A stretch of DNA of 64,000 bases from Astragalus membranaceus (lineage: Eukaryota; Streptophyta; Magnoliopsida; Fabales; Fabaceae): positions 31,911,917 through 31,975,916 of the forward strand of contig CM076848.1 in NCBI GenBank assembly GCA_039519185.1, given 5' to 3'. The number at the start of each line of letters is the position of its first letter. Position 1 is the stretch's first letter. Of this stretch, positions 22,706 to 37,867 are shown in pieces. The position numbers were made by a program, and so were the translations under genes. The notes under the pieces were generated by a model, which made no database searches, was not told the DNA's origin, and worked only from the letters and a program-made list of their open reading frames with translations.

Positions 22706-24284
22706 ATGGCTCCCAGAGGCAGACCCCGGATTCAAAGTATTGCCATACCCGCACTCCGACCAGAGGGTACTCTTGAGGGCAACGTCGCCAGCCTGCCTGA
22801 CGAGGGTACCAGTCAGCCTGTCCAGCCCTCGAATGTAAGCCAACTTTTGAATCTCCTGTGCAATCGCACTCAAGTTATGCTGCAGCAGGAAGCTCACCTA
22901 AGGCAGATTGAAAGGCGTGTGGCTTCCCTGCCCGAGCAGCCTCCACCCAGCGAGGGAACCCCGCCTCCGACAACGGTGGCTTCAAGACGTCATCGGTCTC
23001 CCCCTCGAAGGCATCATGTCCATCGTTCCCCCCCAATGCGAAGGCACGTACATCGCTCTCCCCCTCGGCAGCGCAGGCGTGGAGGATCAGGCTCACCTCC
23101 ATGGACCCCTCCATCCCCTCCAGATGATACCTACCAGATTCACGACTCCCACTCCAGGACCTCCTCACGTGCATCCCCTAATTCTCGTGAGAGTTCAAGG
23201 AACCGGGTCGATACCCACTGGAGGCACCACACCGGGGATCGCCATCGAGGAAATCCCCCGACCGGCGCAGGTATCAAGATTTGGACTATGAATACACCTC
23301 CCCTCGAAACTCAAGAAGGTTTTCCGATGAATGACCTTTCACTCGAAGGGTGGATGAATGCCGAATCCCAAGGGGCCTCGGAGAAGCTTCCAGCTCTCAA
23401 GATGTATGATGGAACCAGATATACAGACTGCCACCTGGCACACTTCTCCCTGATGATGCGCTATAGAGGCGCCAGGGAGCTTGTTCACTGTAAAATCTTC
23501 CCCCTTCACTCTCGAAAATTCTGCATTAGAGTGGTTTCAAGAGCTAAGGCCAAACTCCATCTCCTCATGGAGTCAGCTGGCGAGAATGTTCACAGCTCGT
23601 TTCACTGCCTCCCGGTTGAAACCCAAATCTGAAGAAGTGCTGAGGGCCGCCAGGCAGCGTGACAATGAGACACTAAGAGAATTCAATGAGCGTTTCAATA
23701 AGGAGGCTTCATGTGTGCGAAATTTGGAAGACAGGCAAAGGGTTATTTTGGATGAGAGACGGTCTAAGAAAGGGAAGTCTTTTTCAGATTGACGTAGGTA
23801 TCAACAAACCGGGAAACTTGGGCGAATTTCTTCAAAGGCCTCAGAAATACATGGATTATGAAGAGGACGATATGGCTTACCGCGAGGCAGCCAAGGTCGG
23901 GGGCAATAAGGAGGACGCCCGAGAAACCCGCCAGCGAAAGGAAGCAGGAGGTGGGCAACGCGAGACGCGCCCCCGCCGGTTCGTTGAACATACCCCCTCA
24001 ACTCATCTCGGGCCAAGATCCTAGCTGAATGTGCCAACGCTGAGTTCAAGAGCATCAAGAAACCTGAGTCGTTGGTACTAAGGGAAGGCCAGAACCCCTC
24101 AAATAAGTGGTGCCACTATCATCGGAGTGGAGGCCACGATACCAATGGTTGCCGAGCTCTTAAAGATGATATCGAGGAAATGATTCAGAGAGGGAAACTA
24201 TTGCAGTACGTAAAAAAGGAGGGGGAACCAAATAGCTCGCGCAAAAGACCCCTGATCCCCCGTAAGAAGATCCAGGTCCCCTAG
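22706..24284 (+). pseudogene. gag of the Tat-type gypsy element, frameshifted
   Basis: The start ATG at 22706 follows the leader. The first frame (to about 23500) encodes an Arg/Pro/Ser-rich N-terminal region with a repeated HRSPP motif. The gag core then continues in a second frame at 23481-23792, with FTLENSALEWFQEL, FTARFTASR and LREFNERFNKEA, which is the Retrotrans_gag pattern. A third frame follows with FLQRPQKYMDYEE. From about 24090 the frame WCHYHRSGGHDTNGCRALK is a zinc-knuckle-like block. At least three shifts or stops break the gene, so it cannot make a capsid protein. Confidence 0.85.
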
Positions 24285-25268
24285 GAAGCCCCAGCCGATG
24301 AAGGGGTCAAAGCGGCAAAAGATGACGACAGTGAATCTACCGAAAAGGAAGACACCCGAAAGTCCTAAAGGAAGGCCAGTGGCCATGGTGATTCACGGAA
24401 GCAACCCCTCTTGATGATTGGAGATCGAACAAGTCAATGAAAAGGAAATGGAAGGAAATCCTGAGCGCTGCATCAACATCAACCCCTAGGGAGGGACCAA
24501 CCAGGCCACCCTTATCCTTTGACGATAAGGATTTGCTTGATGGAAAACCAAATAAGCACGTCCCACTTCTCATCACTGCTATTATGGCCAATATTGAAGT
24601 AAGAAGAATCCCTGGTCGACCAGGGAAGCTCAGTGGACATCATTTTTGAAGACTTGCTGCAAGTTTTGAACATCTCCCCCGACGACCTGACTCCCAACCG
24701 AGGGGGGACCTGACCGGGTTCAACAGATCAAAAACCAAGCCGCTGGGCCACTTGGAGCTGATGGTCACCTATAGGAGACCCCGATGGTGAACCACCTGTT
24801 ATTCAGAACTGTCAAAACAGCCTTCCTGGGCAAACAGGAGGCAGTAACCTCAACAGTTCACTTGAAGATGAAATTCTACAACTTGGAGAACAAGATTGTG
24901 ACCCTTCAGGCGGACCTGGGCGCGGTGCGCGGAGTGTTTCTATATGAGTATTAAGGATGAAAAAGAAACCACTGAAGTAAGAGATCCAGACAAGGGATCT
25001 GGGAAGGAAGCTGAGGTAAATTTGGCAGACTTGGATGCCAGATATGATCCAGACAGTGAGGAAGAGGAGGAAGATTCCACCCTCACTAAGGAGCTCAAGA
25101 AGCGTATGAAGAGGCCTTGAGCCAGATGGCGACTTCATCTCCATCCAATTAGGAGACGACCCCACCAAGACAGTCAAGATAGGCTCCAACCTCCCCGAGG
25201 AGGTAAAGGAGAAGCTCATCATCTGCCTGAGGGAGAATGCAGACCTGTTTGCCTGGTGTGCAGCTGAC
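24285..25268 (+). pseudogene. Protease and linker region of the gypsy element, degraded
   Basis: Near 24620-24690 the frame VDQGSSVDIIFEDLL is recognisable as the retropepsin-like region between gag and reverse transcriptase in plant gypsy elements, with DQG in the place of D-T/S-G. The rest is broken by several stops and shifts. The long minus-strand frame at 24812-25438 is an antisense shadow of this region and the start of the RT domain. Confidence 0.6.
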
Positions 25269-25850
25269 ATGCCAGGGATACCACCCGAGGTAGCCTGCCA
25301 CCATCTTGCTGTTAGTCCCAACACCAAGTGGGTTGCCCAGAAGAGGAGAGTCCAGATGGGGGAGAAAGCTGAAGCTGCTGCTAGGGCTGTGAAAGACCTC
25401 ATAGAGGCAAATTTTGTAAAAGAAATTAAGTATACCACCTGGTTGTCAAATGTAGTCCTTGTTAAGAAATCTAATGAAAAATGGAGGATGTGTGTTGATT
25501 ATACTGATCTCAACAAGGCATGTCCCAAAGACGCCTTCCTCGTCCCTAGCGTAGATAAATTAGTCGATAGCGCCTCAGGTTTTCGTTTATTATCTTTCAT
25601 GGACGCGTACTCGGGATATAACCAAATCCCAATGTTCCCGCCCGACCAAGAGAAAACGACATTCATGACAGAGCAAGGGAATTATTGTTATCGCGTAATG
25701 CCATTTGGGCTCAAAAACGCCGGGGAAACTTACCAAAGAATGATGAACAAGGTCTTTAAAAATCAAATCGGTCGGGTAGTCGAAGTATATCTGGATGACA
25801 TGATAGTTAAAAGTAAAAACGACCCAGACCATCTTAAAGATTTGACATAA
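25269..25850 (+). pseudogene. Reverse transcriptase of the gypsy element
   Basis: The frame carries the RT blocks in order: WLSNVVLVKKSNEKWRMCVD, TDLNKACPKD, SFMDAYSGYNQI, FMTEQGNYCYRVMPFGLKNA and the catalytic YLDDM at about 25788-25802. It stops at 25850, just after DPDHLKDL. The following 200 bp contain rearranged partial repeats, including two copies of a phrase with CCAGACCATCTTAAAG (about 25824 and 25942) and two of CCCTGACAAATGCAGGG. A local duplication or template switch damaged the gene here. Confidence 0.9.
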
Positions 25851-26039
25851 GTATTTTCTGAAATCCGAAAGAACAGTATGAGATTAAGATGGCTTCACCA
25901 ACCCTGACAAATGCAGGGAAATTCTTGGCAAAACGACCCAGACCATCTTAAAGTATGACATAAGTATTTGGAGTTCGAGCAGGGAAATTCCTCGGTTTCT
26001 ATCTCACTGAGAGAGGTACCGAGGCCAACCCTGACAAAT

Positions 26040-27030
26040 GCAGGGCCGTGACCAAGATGGCTTCACCAACTACAAAGAAAGAAATTCAAAAGCTCACCGG
26101 GATGATAGCAGTGTTGTCCCGGTTCATTTCAAAAGCAGCCCACAAGTCCTACCTTTGTTCAAACTCCTAAAGAAAGAAACAAAATTTGATTGGACCGCCG
26201 AGCAAGAGCAGGCGCTGACTCTGTTAAAAAAGACCCTCTCTGAACCACCCATCTTAACACGTTCCGAGGAAGGAGAAACATTGTATTTATACCTCGCTGT
26301 GGCCGATGAAGCGTTAAGTGCAGTACTCGTCGGAGAAACCAACACTGGCCAAAGGCCGGTGTACTTTGTAAGTAAGGCACTGCAGGGACCCGAGTTAAGG
26401 TACCAAAAGGTTGAAAAGTTGCTTTGGCGGTCGTAATCGCAGCCAGACGCCTCAGACCATATTTTGTGGCACATCAAGTGGTGGTTCGAACCAACCAGCC
26501 AATCAGACAAATCCTCCACTGTCCCGACCTGGCTGGGAGAATGATCAAATGGGCGGTCGAGCTCTCAGAGTTTGGGATCAAGTACGAGACAAGACCAGCC
26601 ATGAAGGCTCAGATTTGGCAGACTTCGTAGCTGAAATGACGACGTCACCACATGAAGACAGAGCGGAAACGACATGGACCCCCCACGTGGATGGGTTCTC
26701 AAACAGCAAAGGAAGTGGAGCCTGGTCTGATACTTGAAAACTCAGAAGGATTAATGGTTGAGGTATCCCTGACTTTTTCGTTCTCCACATCCAACAATCA
26801 AGCGGAGTATGAGGCTTGCATAGCCGGCCTACAGTTGGCCAAAGACTTCGGCGCCACACAACTTGAGCTCCGCACAGACTCACGGTTGGTCGTCTCACAG
26901 ATCAACGCAGCATTTGGAGCTTATGACCCGGTACTTCAGAAATATCTTGCCAAGGTACGTGAACTCCTTGGATGGTTCAATAAGGCGGAGGTAAAGCATG
27001 TGCCCAGGGGGGACAACACCAGGGACTGAT
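26040..27030 (+). pseudogene. RT-linked RNase H plus archaeal-type RNase H, frameshifted
   Basis: From 26130 to 26435 the frame has LPLFKLLKKE, FDWTAEQEQAL and GQRPVYFVSKAL, the connection/RNase H part of gypsy pol. It breaks near 26430. From about 26690 another frame gives VDGFSNSKGSGAG, then NNQAEYEACIAGL and LRTDSRLVVSQI. These are the Asp, Glu and Asp blocks of a second, archaeal-type RNase H (RVT_3). The extra RNase H is a hallmark of the Tat lineage of Ty3/gypsy elements and is the main reason for that assignment. Confidence 0.8.
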
Positions 27031-27340
27031 ATACTCTCCAAACTGGCCAGCACCAGAGCACCAGGGAACCTTCAGAGCGTCATTCAAGAAACTCTATCTA
27101 GTCCCAGCGTCCTCTTAAGCAATGGATCGCCTACCTCCGTTCTCACCGTCGAAGCAAGCCAAAATTGGATAACCCCAATCTGTCAGTATATTCTTGAGGG
27201 GCAAGAGCCGACTGACGCAAAAGAAGCGGCTTCCGTAAGGAGGCGCGCAGCATCATACTCAGTCATCGAAGGACGGATTTTTCCGTAGAGGCTTCTCTAT
27301 GCCTCTATTAAAATGTGTAGAATGACCAGTAGCAGATTAC

Positions 27341-28048
27341 GTGCTCGCAGAAATCCACGAGGGAATCTGTGGACAACACCTGGGAGGACGAGCCCTAGCA
27401 GCAAAAGCACTCAGGGCAGGTTATTACTGGCCTACCATGAATGAAGATTGGCAGAATTATGTAAAGAAATGTGATAAGTGCCAGAGGTACGCCGATGTGC
27501 ATGTCGCCCCCTCATCTGAACTAACATACCTAAGCTCGCCCTGGCCTTTTGCTTGGTGGGGAATCGACCTTTTAGGTCCCTTTCCGCCAGGCCCAGGGCA
27601 GGTAAAGTACTTAATAGTCACAGCCGATTACTTTACCAAATGGATCGAAGTCGAGCCCTTGACCACTATCACGGTACAAAATTGTATGAAATTCTTTAAG
27701 AAAAATATCATGGCTAGATTTGGCATACCGGAAGTGGTCATCACCGACAACGGCACACAGTTTGCGGACAAAGGATTCAGACAACTGATGGCCGACCTGG
27801 GCATCAAACATCGCTTCACGTCGGTAGAACACCCCCAGACCAACGGACAAGCTGAGGCAGCCGACAGAGTGATTTTAAGAGGGTTAAAGAGGAGGCTTGA
27901 CGAAGCAAAAGGCTCCTGGCCGGAGGAACTACCCTATGTCTTATGGGCCTACAGAACCACCCCACACTCGTCAACAGGCGAGTCGCCATTTCGAATGGCA
28001 TACGAAACAGAAGCAGTCATACCCGTCGAAATCGGAGAGCTAAACTAG
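27341..28048 (+). pseudogene. Integrase of the gypsy element
   Basis: The HHCC zinc-binding region (HEGICGQHLGG, then CDKCQRYA) is followed by the catalytic core with Asp in GIDLLGP, Asp in TDNGTQF and Glu in NGQAEAADR. The conserved WAYRTTPHSSTGESPF follows. A stop occurs at 28046-28048, and readable C-terminal sequence continues for about 100 bases beyond it. This is the best preserved domain of the element, but the copy is not autonomous because upstream domains are broken. Confidence 0.9.
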
Positions 28049-28368
28049 AGGACCAACCACCCAAACCCCCCGGAGACCAATGATCAAAGACTCCGAGAGG
28101 AGCTGGACTTCGTTGAGGAAGTCAGAAACCCAGCAGCATTAAAGGCGCACCACACAAAGGAGAAAATAACGAACAAGAAACCTAAGAGCTCAACAGCTCC
28201 AGGAATCGTTGAAGCCTTTGGTAGCTCACCACACAAAATCTTTTGTGGCGTAGTGGACAAACGACTGACAATTCTCTTAAGCATACTTAATGTCCTCAGC
28301 GCGGACTCTGGTAACTCAGACGGGAGGACACGATAAGACCGAGAAGTACGATCAGCATCAGCATTACA

Positions 28369-29159
28369 CTACCCAAAATGAAACTTATCCCGAACCAAAT
28401 AGCCTTGTTCATCAAAGAAACCCATGCTATCCACAGCCTTCTGGCTAGACGGGACGAGGTGGAAATACTTAAACCTCCAATCGTGTTGACTTTCCGAATG
28501 CACCTGAAAGAAAGCACAACTTGCCTGATATTTCAAGCATACGAACTCGTAACGAGTGGTGCCACCCGAAGAATCTCGACGACGCTGCACCTCGAAAATA
28601 GTCAAAAAGACCCTCAAGTTGCGATTCCTTTGTAAAACTTTCATCACCAATTCGAAACACTTCACAAAGCACCTTGAATTTGGGTGGAGTTGAGATGGAG
28701 CTATCTGAAGATGGTTAAACTTCCAGTTGAAATGGCGTAAAGAAAGGGGAAACCCGTACTTTATGAATCACACTATGGAACATCATGAATTTCCTACCAT
28801 CAGGAATTCTGCACACTCTATCATGGGGATCAACCACCTCAACCCGCCAGTCACCTCCCAGTGCCTCCTGTATATAACCGGGGGGGCTTTTCCCTGGAAG
28901 GTAGAAACTCCTAGTAGAACGGACAGTACGAGCAACCCAGTCATAATTAAGACCACTAATCTCCACCACTTCATGCTCAAATGGAAGATCATCATAATCA
29001 GAGGAGGGAACAATAAAGCCAGGTACGCCCACTTCCTCCATAGGCAAAATATCATCACCTACCGCAGACACCCCCTATAGAATAACCGGCCTGCCTTATA
29101 GTAGGAATGGGACCGGGGTACGCCTCATTCGTCTGGGCTGTCTCCTTCGTCCTCGCCAT
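28369..29159 (-). pseudogene. Antisense ORF of the Tat-type element (putative gypsy-type transposon domain)
   Basis: The minus-strand start at 29159 reads MARTKETAQTNEAYPG. A frameshift near 29080 leads into an open stretch ending FSPFFTPFQ-like residues at about 28715. A second shift leads to FNHLQIAPSQLHPNS, then FVKCFELVMKVL, and the frame closes at 28369. The ordered pattern of a HPF-like segment, APSQLxPNSW-like segment and FxxLC-like helix is that of the plant domain called putative gypsy-type transposon (PF04195). Antisense ORFs between integrase and the 3' LTR are known in Tat-lineage elements such as Grande. A leader intron is suggested by CTTGCAG|GTTGAG at 29168 and AAG|GTAATT near 29317. 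The function of this protein is unknown. Confidence 0.65.
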
Positions 29160-29509
29160 CTCTCAACCTGCAAGACAGGGGGCAGAACAAGCAATTACGA
29201 GACAGACAAAAAACTTGCAGACAACCCCCCCTCCTGAGGATGGAGACTTCAACGAAACAAGACGTGTTCGAAAACAAGAAAGCTAGAAACGTAAACTAAA
29301 GGTCAACCAAAATTACCTTAGTAAATTAGAAGCAGCGAAGCTCGTGGAAATGTCAAACAGATAAATGTGAGAACAAAAGAAGAAATTCCCCTCGACACCA
29401 AGCAAGCCCTGAAATTTCATCAAGAAGAAAAACAAAAAGAAAAACTGGCTAAGAGACAGGATAAGCAACAACAAATAAAATACAAGCAGAGTGCTAAGAA
29501 CATGCCCAA

Positions 29510-30215
29510 CCCGGCACCCAGGAGGGCACCTAGGGGGCGCCAAGCACATGTCCACACAAACCGGCGCCCAGGAGGGCGCCAAATCAGACTTCGCAAGGGG
29601 GCAGCCAGCACAGCGCAAGACAGCGCCCAAGGCGCCCAGGAGGGCGCCAAGTCCCTCTCACAAGCCGGCACCCAGGGGTGTGCAAGATAGCATCCAGGCG
29701 CCCAGGAGGGCGCCAAAACCTGTTTCGCAGGGAGGCAGCGTAGCGCACAAGACATCGCCCAAGGCACCCAGGAGGTCGCCAAGTCCCTCTCATAAGTCGG
29801 CACCCAGGGGTGCGCAAGACAGCATCCAGGCGCCCAGGAGGGCGCCAAAACCTGTTTCGCAGGGAGGCAGTGTAGCGCACAAGACAGCGCCCAAGGCGCC
29901 CAGGAGGGCGCCAAGTCCCTCTCACAAGCCGGCACCCAGGGGTGCGCAAGACAGCATCCAGGCGCCCAAGAGGGCGCCAAAACCCGTCACGCAAGGAGGC
30001 AGCGTAGCGCGCAAGGCAGCGCTCAAGGCGCCCAGGGGGGCGCCAAGTCCCTCTCACAAACCGGCCCCAGGGGGGCGCCAAAACCTGTTTCGCAGGGGGA
30101 AGCCCGCACTGTGCAACAAGGCGCCCATGAGGGCGCCAATCCTTGTCTCGCAAAACCGGCACCCAGGAGGGCGCCAAATCCCTCTCGCAAGCCGGCACCC
30201 AGGGCTGCGCAAGTC
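29510..30215. repeat. GC-rich minisatellite, ~66-bp half units in ~132-bp higher-order units
   Basis: GGCGCCCAGGAGGGCGCCA recurs about twelve times. Spacers alternate between a block containing AAGTCCCTCTCACAAGCC and one containing AAAACCTGTTTCGCAGG, so full units are about 132 bp. It lies in the 3' part of the gypsy element, upstream of the antisense ORF. Long open frames on both strands are a by-product of the unit length being divisible by three and of the low stop content. Confidence 0.9.

Positions 30216-33760
<3,545 letters not shown>

Positions 33761-33826
<66 letters not shown>
33761..33826. repeat. (TA)n microsatellite
   Basis: An almost pure TA run of about 65 bp. Confidence 0.97.
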
Positions 33827-33829
<3 letters not shown>

Positions 33830-34930
33830 TAATCTAATAAAATCATATGCTAGCAAATTGACATTTTTAAGAATTCCACTAGCGCGCCATGTGTCAATTT
33901 TTTTGGGCATTTTAGACATTTTGCCACTAAAAGACAAAAAATCTCTACTTTTTACAATTTTTTACTTATTCACTTACACACATTCTCATCATCTCTCTCC
34001 TCTCTCTTTTATTTATTTATTTTATTCTCTTATCTCTCTCTCATAATATTCCCTCTTTCCTCTCTCATTTCTTTTTCTTTTTCTTCTTCCTGTTTATTCT
34101 CATTTACTTCTATTTTATTTCACTTCAAACATATCTATCTAATACTATACTATACTTATTAATTAATCTAATAAAATCATATGCTACCAAACTGACATTT
34201 TAGATATTCCACTAGCGCGCCACGTGTCTATTTTTTAGGCATTTTAGACATTTTGCCACTAAAAGACAAAAAATTTCTACTTTTTACAATTTTTTACTTT
34301 TTCTGTTACACACATTCTCATCATCTCTCTTCTCTCTTTTTTTATTTATTTTATTCTCCTCTCTCTCGCTCATAATATCCCCTCTTTCCTCTCTCATTTC
34401 TTTCTCTTTTTTTTCTTCCATCTCCATTTATTCTCATTTACTTTTATTCCACTTCAAACATATTTATCTAATACTAATCTAATCTCTAATACTAATATAT
34501 CTAATACAATAGTATAATCAATTCATATGCTAGTAAAATGTCAAAAAAATCCACTTATACAATTGCTAAGTGTCCAAAAGCAATGATAAAAATGTAATCT
34601 ATCTAATCTATCTAATATCTAATCTAATCTTATTTAATTTAATACTAATATAATAAAACAAAATGCTAGCAAATTGACATTTTTAGACACTCCACCTGCG
34701 CAACACCACGTGCCCATTTTTTTTGGCGTTTTAGACATTTTGCCACAAAAAACAAAAAAACAGCAACTTTTGGAAGAAAAACAGACCAAAAAACTACACA
34801 AAAGCCGAGGAAAAAACCCACAACAGCAGCGAAAAAAGCAGCAAAAGCTGCTTGCTGCTTGCCGCGCTGATACGCGTAGTCAGTTTTTTGTTTTCAAAAA
34901 AAAAATCTTCTTTTTTAATTTATTTTTTGT
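33830..34930 (+). repeat. Three direct copies of a ~330-bp AT-rich unit
   Basis: Copies begin at about 33830, 34163 and 34650 with TAATAAAATCATATGCTAG-like starts. Each is followed by a phrase with CCACTAGCGCGCCA or a decayed form, then TTTTAGACATTTTGCCAC and a CT-rich tail. The third is diverged and leads toward the Helitron-like end at 35473. Between copies 2 and 3, TCTAATACTAATCTAATC-type sequence recurs, which resembles Helitron 5' ends. They may be nested Helitron heads. Confidence 0.65.
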
Positions 34931-35335
34931 AAAAAATCAGTAATTACATAAAATTACTATTAAATTATGTGGAATTTACTGTTTACTAAAATCTACTCAA
35001 ACTACTAAAACCAATTCATTTAATCATTATTGATCAAAAAAATTCATTTACCCACTACCAATTGTTAAAAAAATGATACTGCTAGCGAAAATTCCCAAAT
35101 TATTTTTTCTAAAAAAATCAATAATTAAATCTCATCTGCTTTTTTTGTGAGCCGCACGGAGCGACAACAAGAGTGCCAACGGGAGCGCCAACGAAAACGC
35201 CAACGGGATCAGCAACAAGAGCGTCAATGGAGCGCCAACGAGGGTGCATATTTTATATTAAATGTCATTTTTTTTTTCTCATTTTTACTCCATTATTGAT
35301 ATTATAAGAAGATACCGATTTTTTTTTAACTTTTT
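34931..35335. other. Non-coding, with a short GC-rich minirepeat at 35150-35245
   Basis: At about 35150-35245, GAGCGCCAACG-like units of 12-18 bp repeat about six times. Nothing else is recognised. Confidence 0.5.
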
Positions 35336-35542
35336 GCAACAAAACTATTTTAATACATTTGAAATATCGCCTTTTATCGAGTTTTTCTATTTTCTTTTAT
35401 TACATTTTGCAACTTTCAACGAATTTATAATTTAATGGCAAATTATAACAAATACGCACGGGTAAAATACTAGTTTCGTACTAAAAAATGATTTTTCTTA
35501 TTTTTAATATTGGGCAACGGTGCGTTGTGTTAGTGTTGTTAA
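35336..35542 (+). repeat. ~200-bp segment also present upstream of the hydrolase gene
   Basis: The sequence from GCAACAAAACTATTTTAAT to the TTAGTGTTGTTAA phrase is repeated at 41674-42640. There it is interrupted at 41790 by the Mutator-like element. Inside it is a decayed Helitron-type end, GCACGGGTAAAATACTAGT at about 35456-35474, with only one hairpin half left. Similarity continues past the CTAG on both sides, so the whole block was duplicated rather than independently targeted. Confidence 0.8.
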
Positions 35543-35570
35543 CTAGTACATTATCCGTGCATGTGCACGG
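35543..35570 (-). mobile_element. Helitron 3' terminus, minus strand
   Basis: On the minus strand a hairpin (CCGTGCA at 35555-35561 paired with TGCACGG at 35564-35570, 2-nt loop) is followed 8 nt later by CTAG (35543-35546) and T. Confidence 0.6.
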
Positions 35571-37867
35571 GCTGATCGCGTTATGTGACATGATTATACT
35601 GAAACAAAATTAAAATTTCGAATGTCATTCATGTAATATTAGTTGTAAAGTAGTGGCTCCAGTCATGAAAGTTGCAAACATGAGTGTGTTTCAAATAGAA
35701 AAACAAATAACACGTGTATTTGGGAAGCAAAACAACTTAAGCTATCAAAATCTTATAAGCAAAAGGGATTGTCTAGATTAAAAGTTTTAGCCGTGGGGTC
35801 GTAGTCTAACCAAAATTCAAATTTAGAAACCTACGGAAGTAAATTAATGAAACTAAATGTTATTAATGAGATACCACTGAGTGGCAAACTCGTGATTTTT
35901 TTTTTGAGAACAGCAAACTCATGATTAAATGTTATTAAGTGGTGATTTTCCTTGTCATCAATGAGATACCATCGAGTGCCAAACTGATGAAAAAATGTTA
36001 TTGTGAATGTAGTATCTACCTTAACGAAAGAATGAAATAAAAAAACATAATTGTAAGAATATCAGTTTCCTAAAAAATCCCCTTTGTAAATCCTTTTAGT
36101 TTAGCACATACATACATATATATCGAAATCTTTGAATTATCCAACAAAAGTAATTACAAAATACATAGTAATAATAATAGTAATTGTGAATAATTAAACT
36201 AAATTAAAAGTACTTAAATAAAAATAGAAAAAAAAAATCGAAGAAGGTCTCTAAACTTTGTTCACAAGCTTCAAATGCTTATGTTGTTACACTTGGTTTA
36301 TCCTTCTCATGAAGCACGGACAGTTGGTTAAACCCGACTTTCATTTATATTAATTGTCATAACTCAAAAGGTTTAGTTCTTTGTTGAAATGTGTAGTTAT
36401 TTTGAACAAAGATTGGAACCGTATGTAAGCATCCTTCTAAGAGTACATAAATGTTGAAAATAGTTCCTTTTTTTAATGATACCCAATCAATTTCTATCTG
36501 ATAAGAAAATACCCAATCATTAAAAAAAGTAGTTATTTAGGATATCTGATAAGAAAACACACTCAGAGCTTCTAAATCTGTAATCAATGAACAAATGAGC
36601 ATTATGAAAGTTCTCTCAAACAAAATATCATACATTCAATATCAATATTTAAGATATAAATTTCAAATTAACTAAAGAGTTCGATACAACATGTCAGTAA
36701 TGAGCATTGAAAATAGCAAGAGTGGCTACCCTTTGCTTCCTTGATGTTTTCTAATGTGGGCACGATAACCACATGCCTAGACTAATGGTTATCAGCAATT
36801 TATATTGAGTATCCAAAACATGTTATGATATCAATGGAAATTGAATCATGACTCATGAGTGCAAGGGTCTATAAAGAAATTGGACTTTGAGATCAAGGGT
36901 CTGAAAAACTTGGCACAACTTTGAGCTTGTGTAATATATATATATGTTTGCACAACTTTTACAAAAGATTTCAATGATCAATTTATTTTTCCAAAGTTCA
37001 TCGCTTAGTTACTTCAAGGTGAAGAAAGGCACCAGAGGAGTTGTTAGCATGTTTCCTGGAAATTGACACCACAATGACATCTAAATGCTCCAAGTGCATA
37101 TCTGCAAAACAACAAATCTTTATGACATAAGCACATGATTACTCTACTAACACAAATAGTAGATGTGGTAATAGAGTCTCGTGCAAAATATGAATCATTA
37201 AGTTGGATAATGATTGACAAATTCGATGTAATATAAATCTGAAAGAGTACATTTATGCAATTAACTCATTGTGGAATGACGACTTCGATGACATTTTTCA
37301 TGGTTCGCAAGCAAGTGGCAAGTGGCACCTATATCAGCTATATAGAAATGTGCAATACATGACTCCAAGTTCACTTTCAACAAATACAGTTACATTAATA
37401 TAAAGGTACATCATGACAGAACAAGATTATCCATGCAATTAACACAATGACACTCAGTCTTGATAAAGTACTGTAAATGATTTACTATCAGGGAATGGTA
37501 GTTATATGATTGACAGTTTCTAAGCACACGTTAGTATGATGTAAAAGAGAGGAATGGTAGCCAAAGAAGTATATTAAGACATTTATATGAACATATAAAC
37601 AAAAGCATCAAATATGGATTTAAAAGGATTGACAATGAGATGAACGGTGACCATTCTTCAGTAACAGGCTAACAGCATCTTGCAATTTCTGGTATGCAGA
37701 ATCTGGAACTTATAACAACATGTGGGAAATTTGATTTCCAATTATCAACTCAAGTTTCTACTCTCAACCAACCAAAGTGGAAGTTTTAGATGTTGTCCTA
37801 CACATAGTTTGGTTCACATCGCAAGGGATAAAACTCTAATAATAATATGATTTAAGTGTATTCTTTG
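35571..37867. other. AT-rich spacer, no gene seen
   Basis: No reading frame resembles a protein family. A small inverted repeat at about 36468-36525 (TTTTTAATGATACCCAATCA and its inverse) is the only clear structure. If the Helitron end at 35543 is real, at least part of this stretch belongs to that element. Confidence 0.45.

Noticed and set aside
22875..23174. Antisense frames across gag, protease and RT of the gypsy element
   Set aside because: They are shadows of the GC-richer coding strand. Only the frame at 28369-29159 shows family-like motifs.
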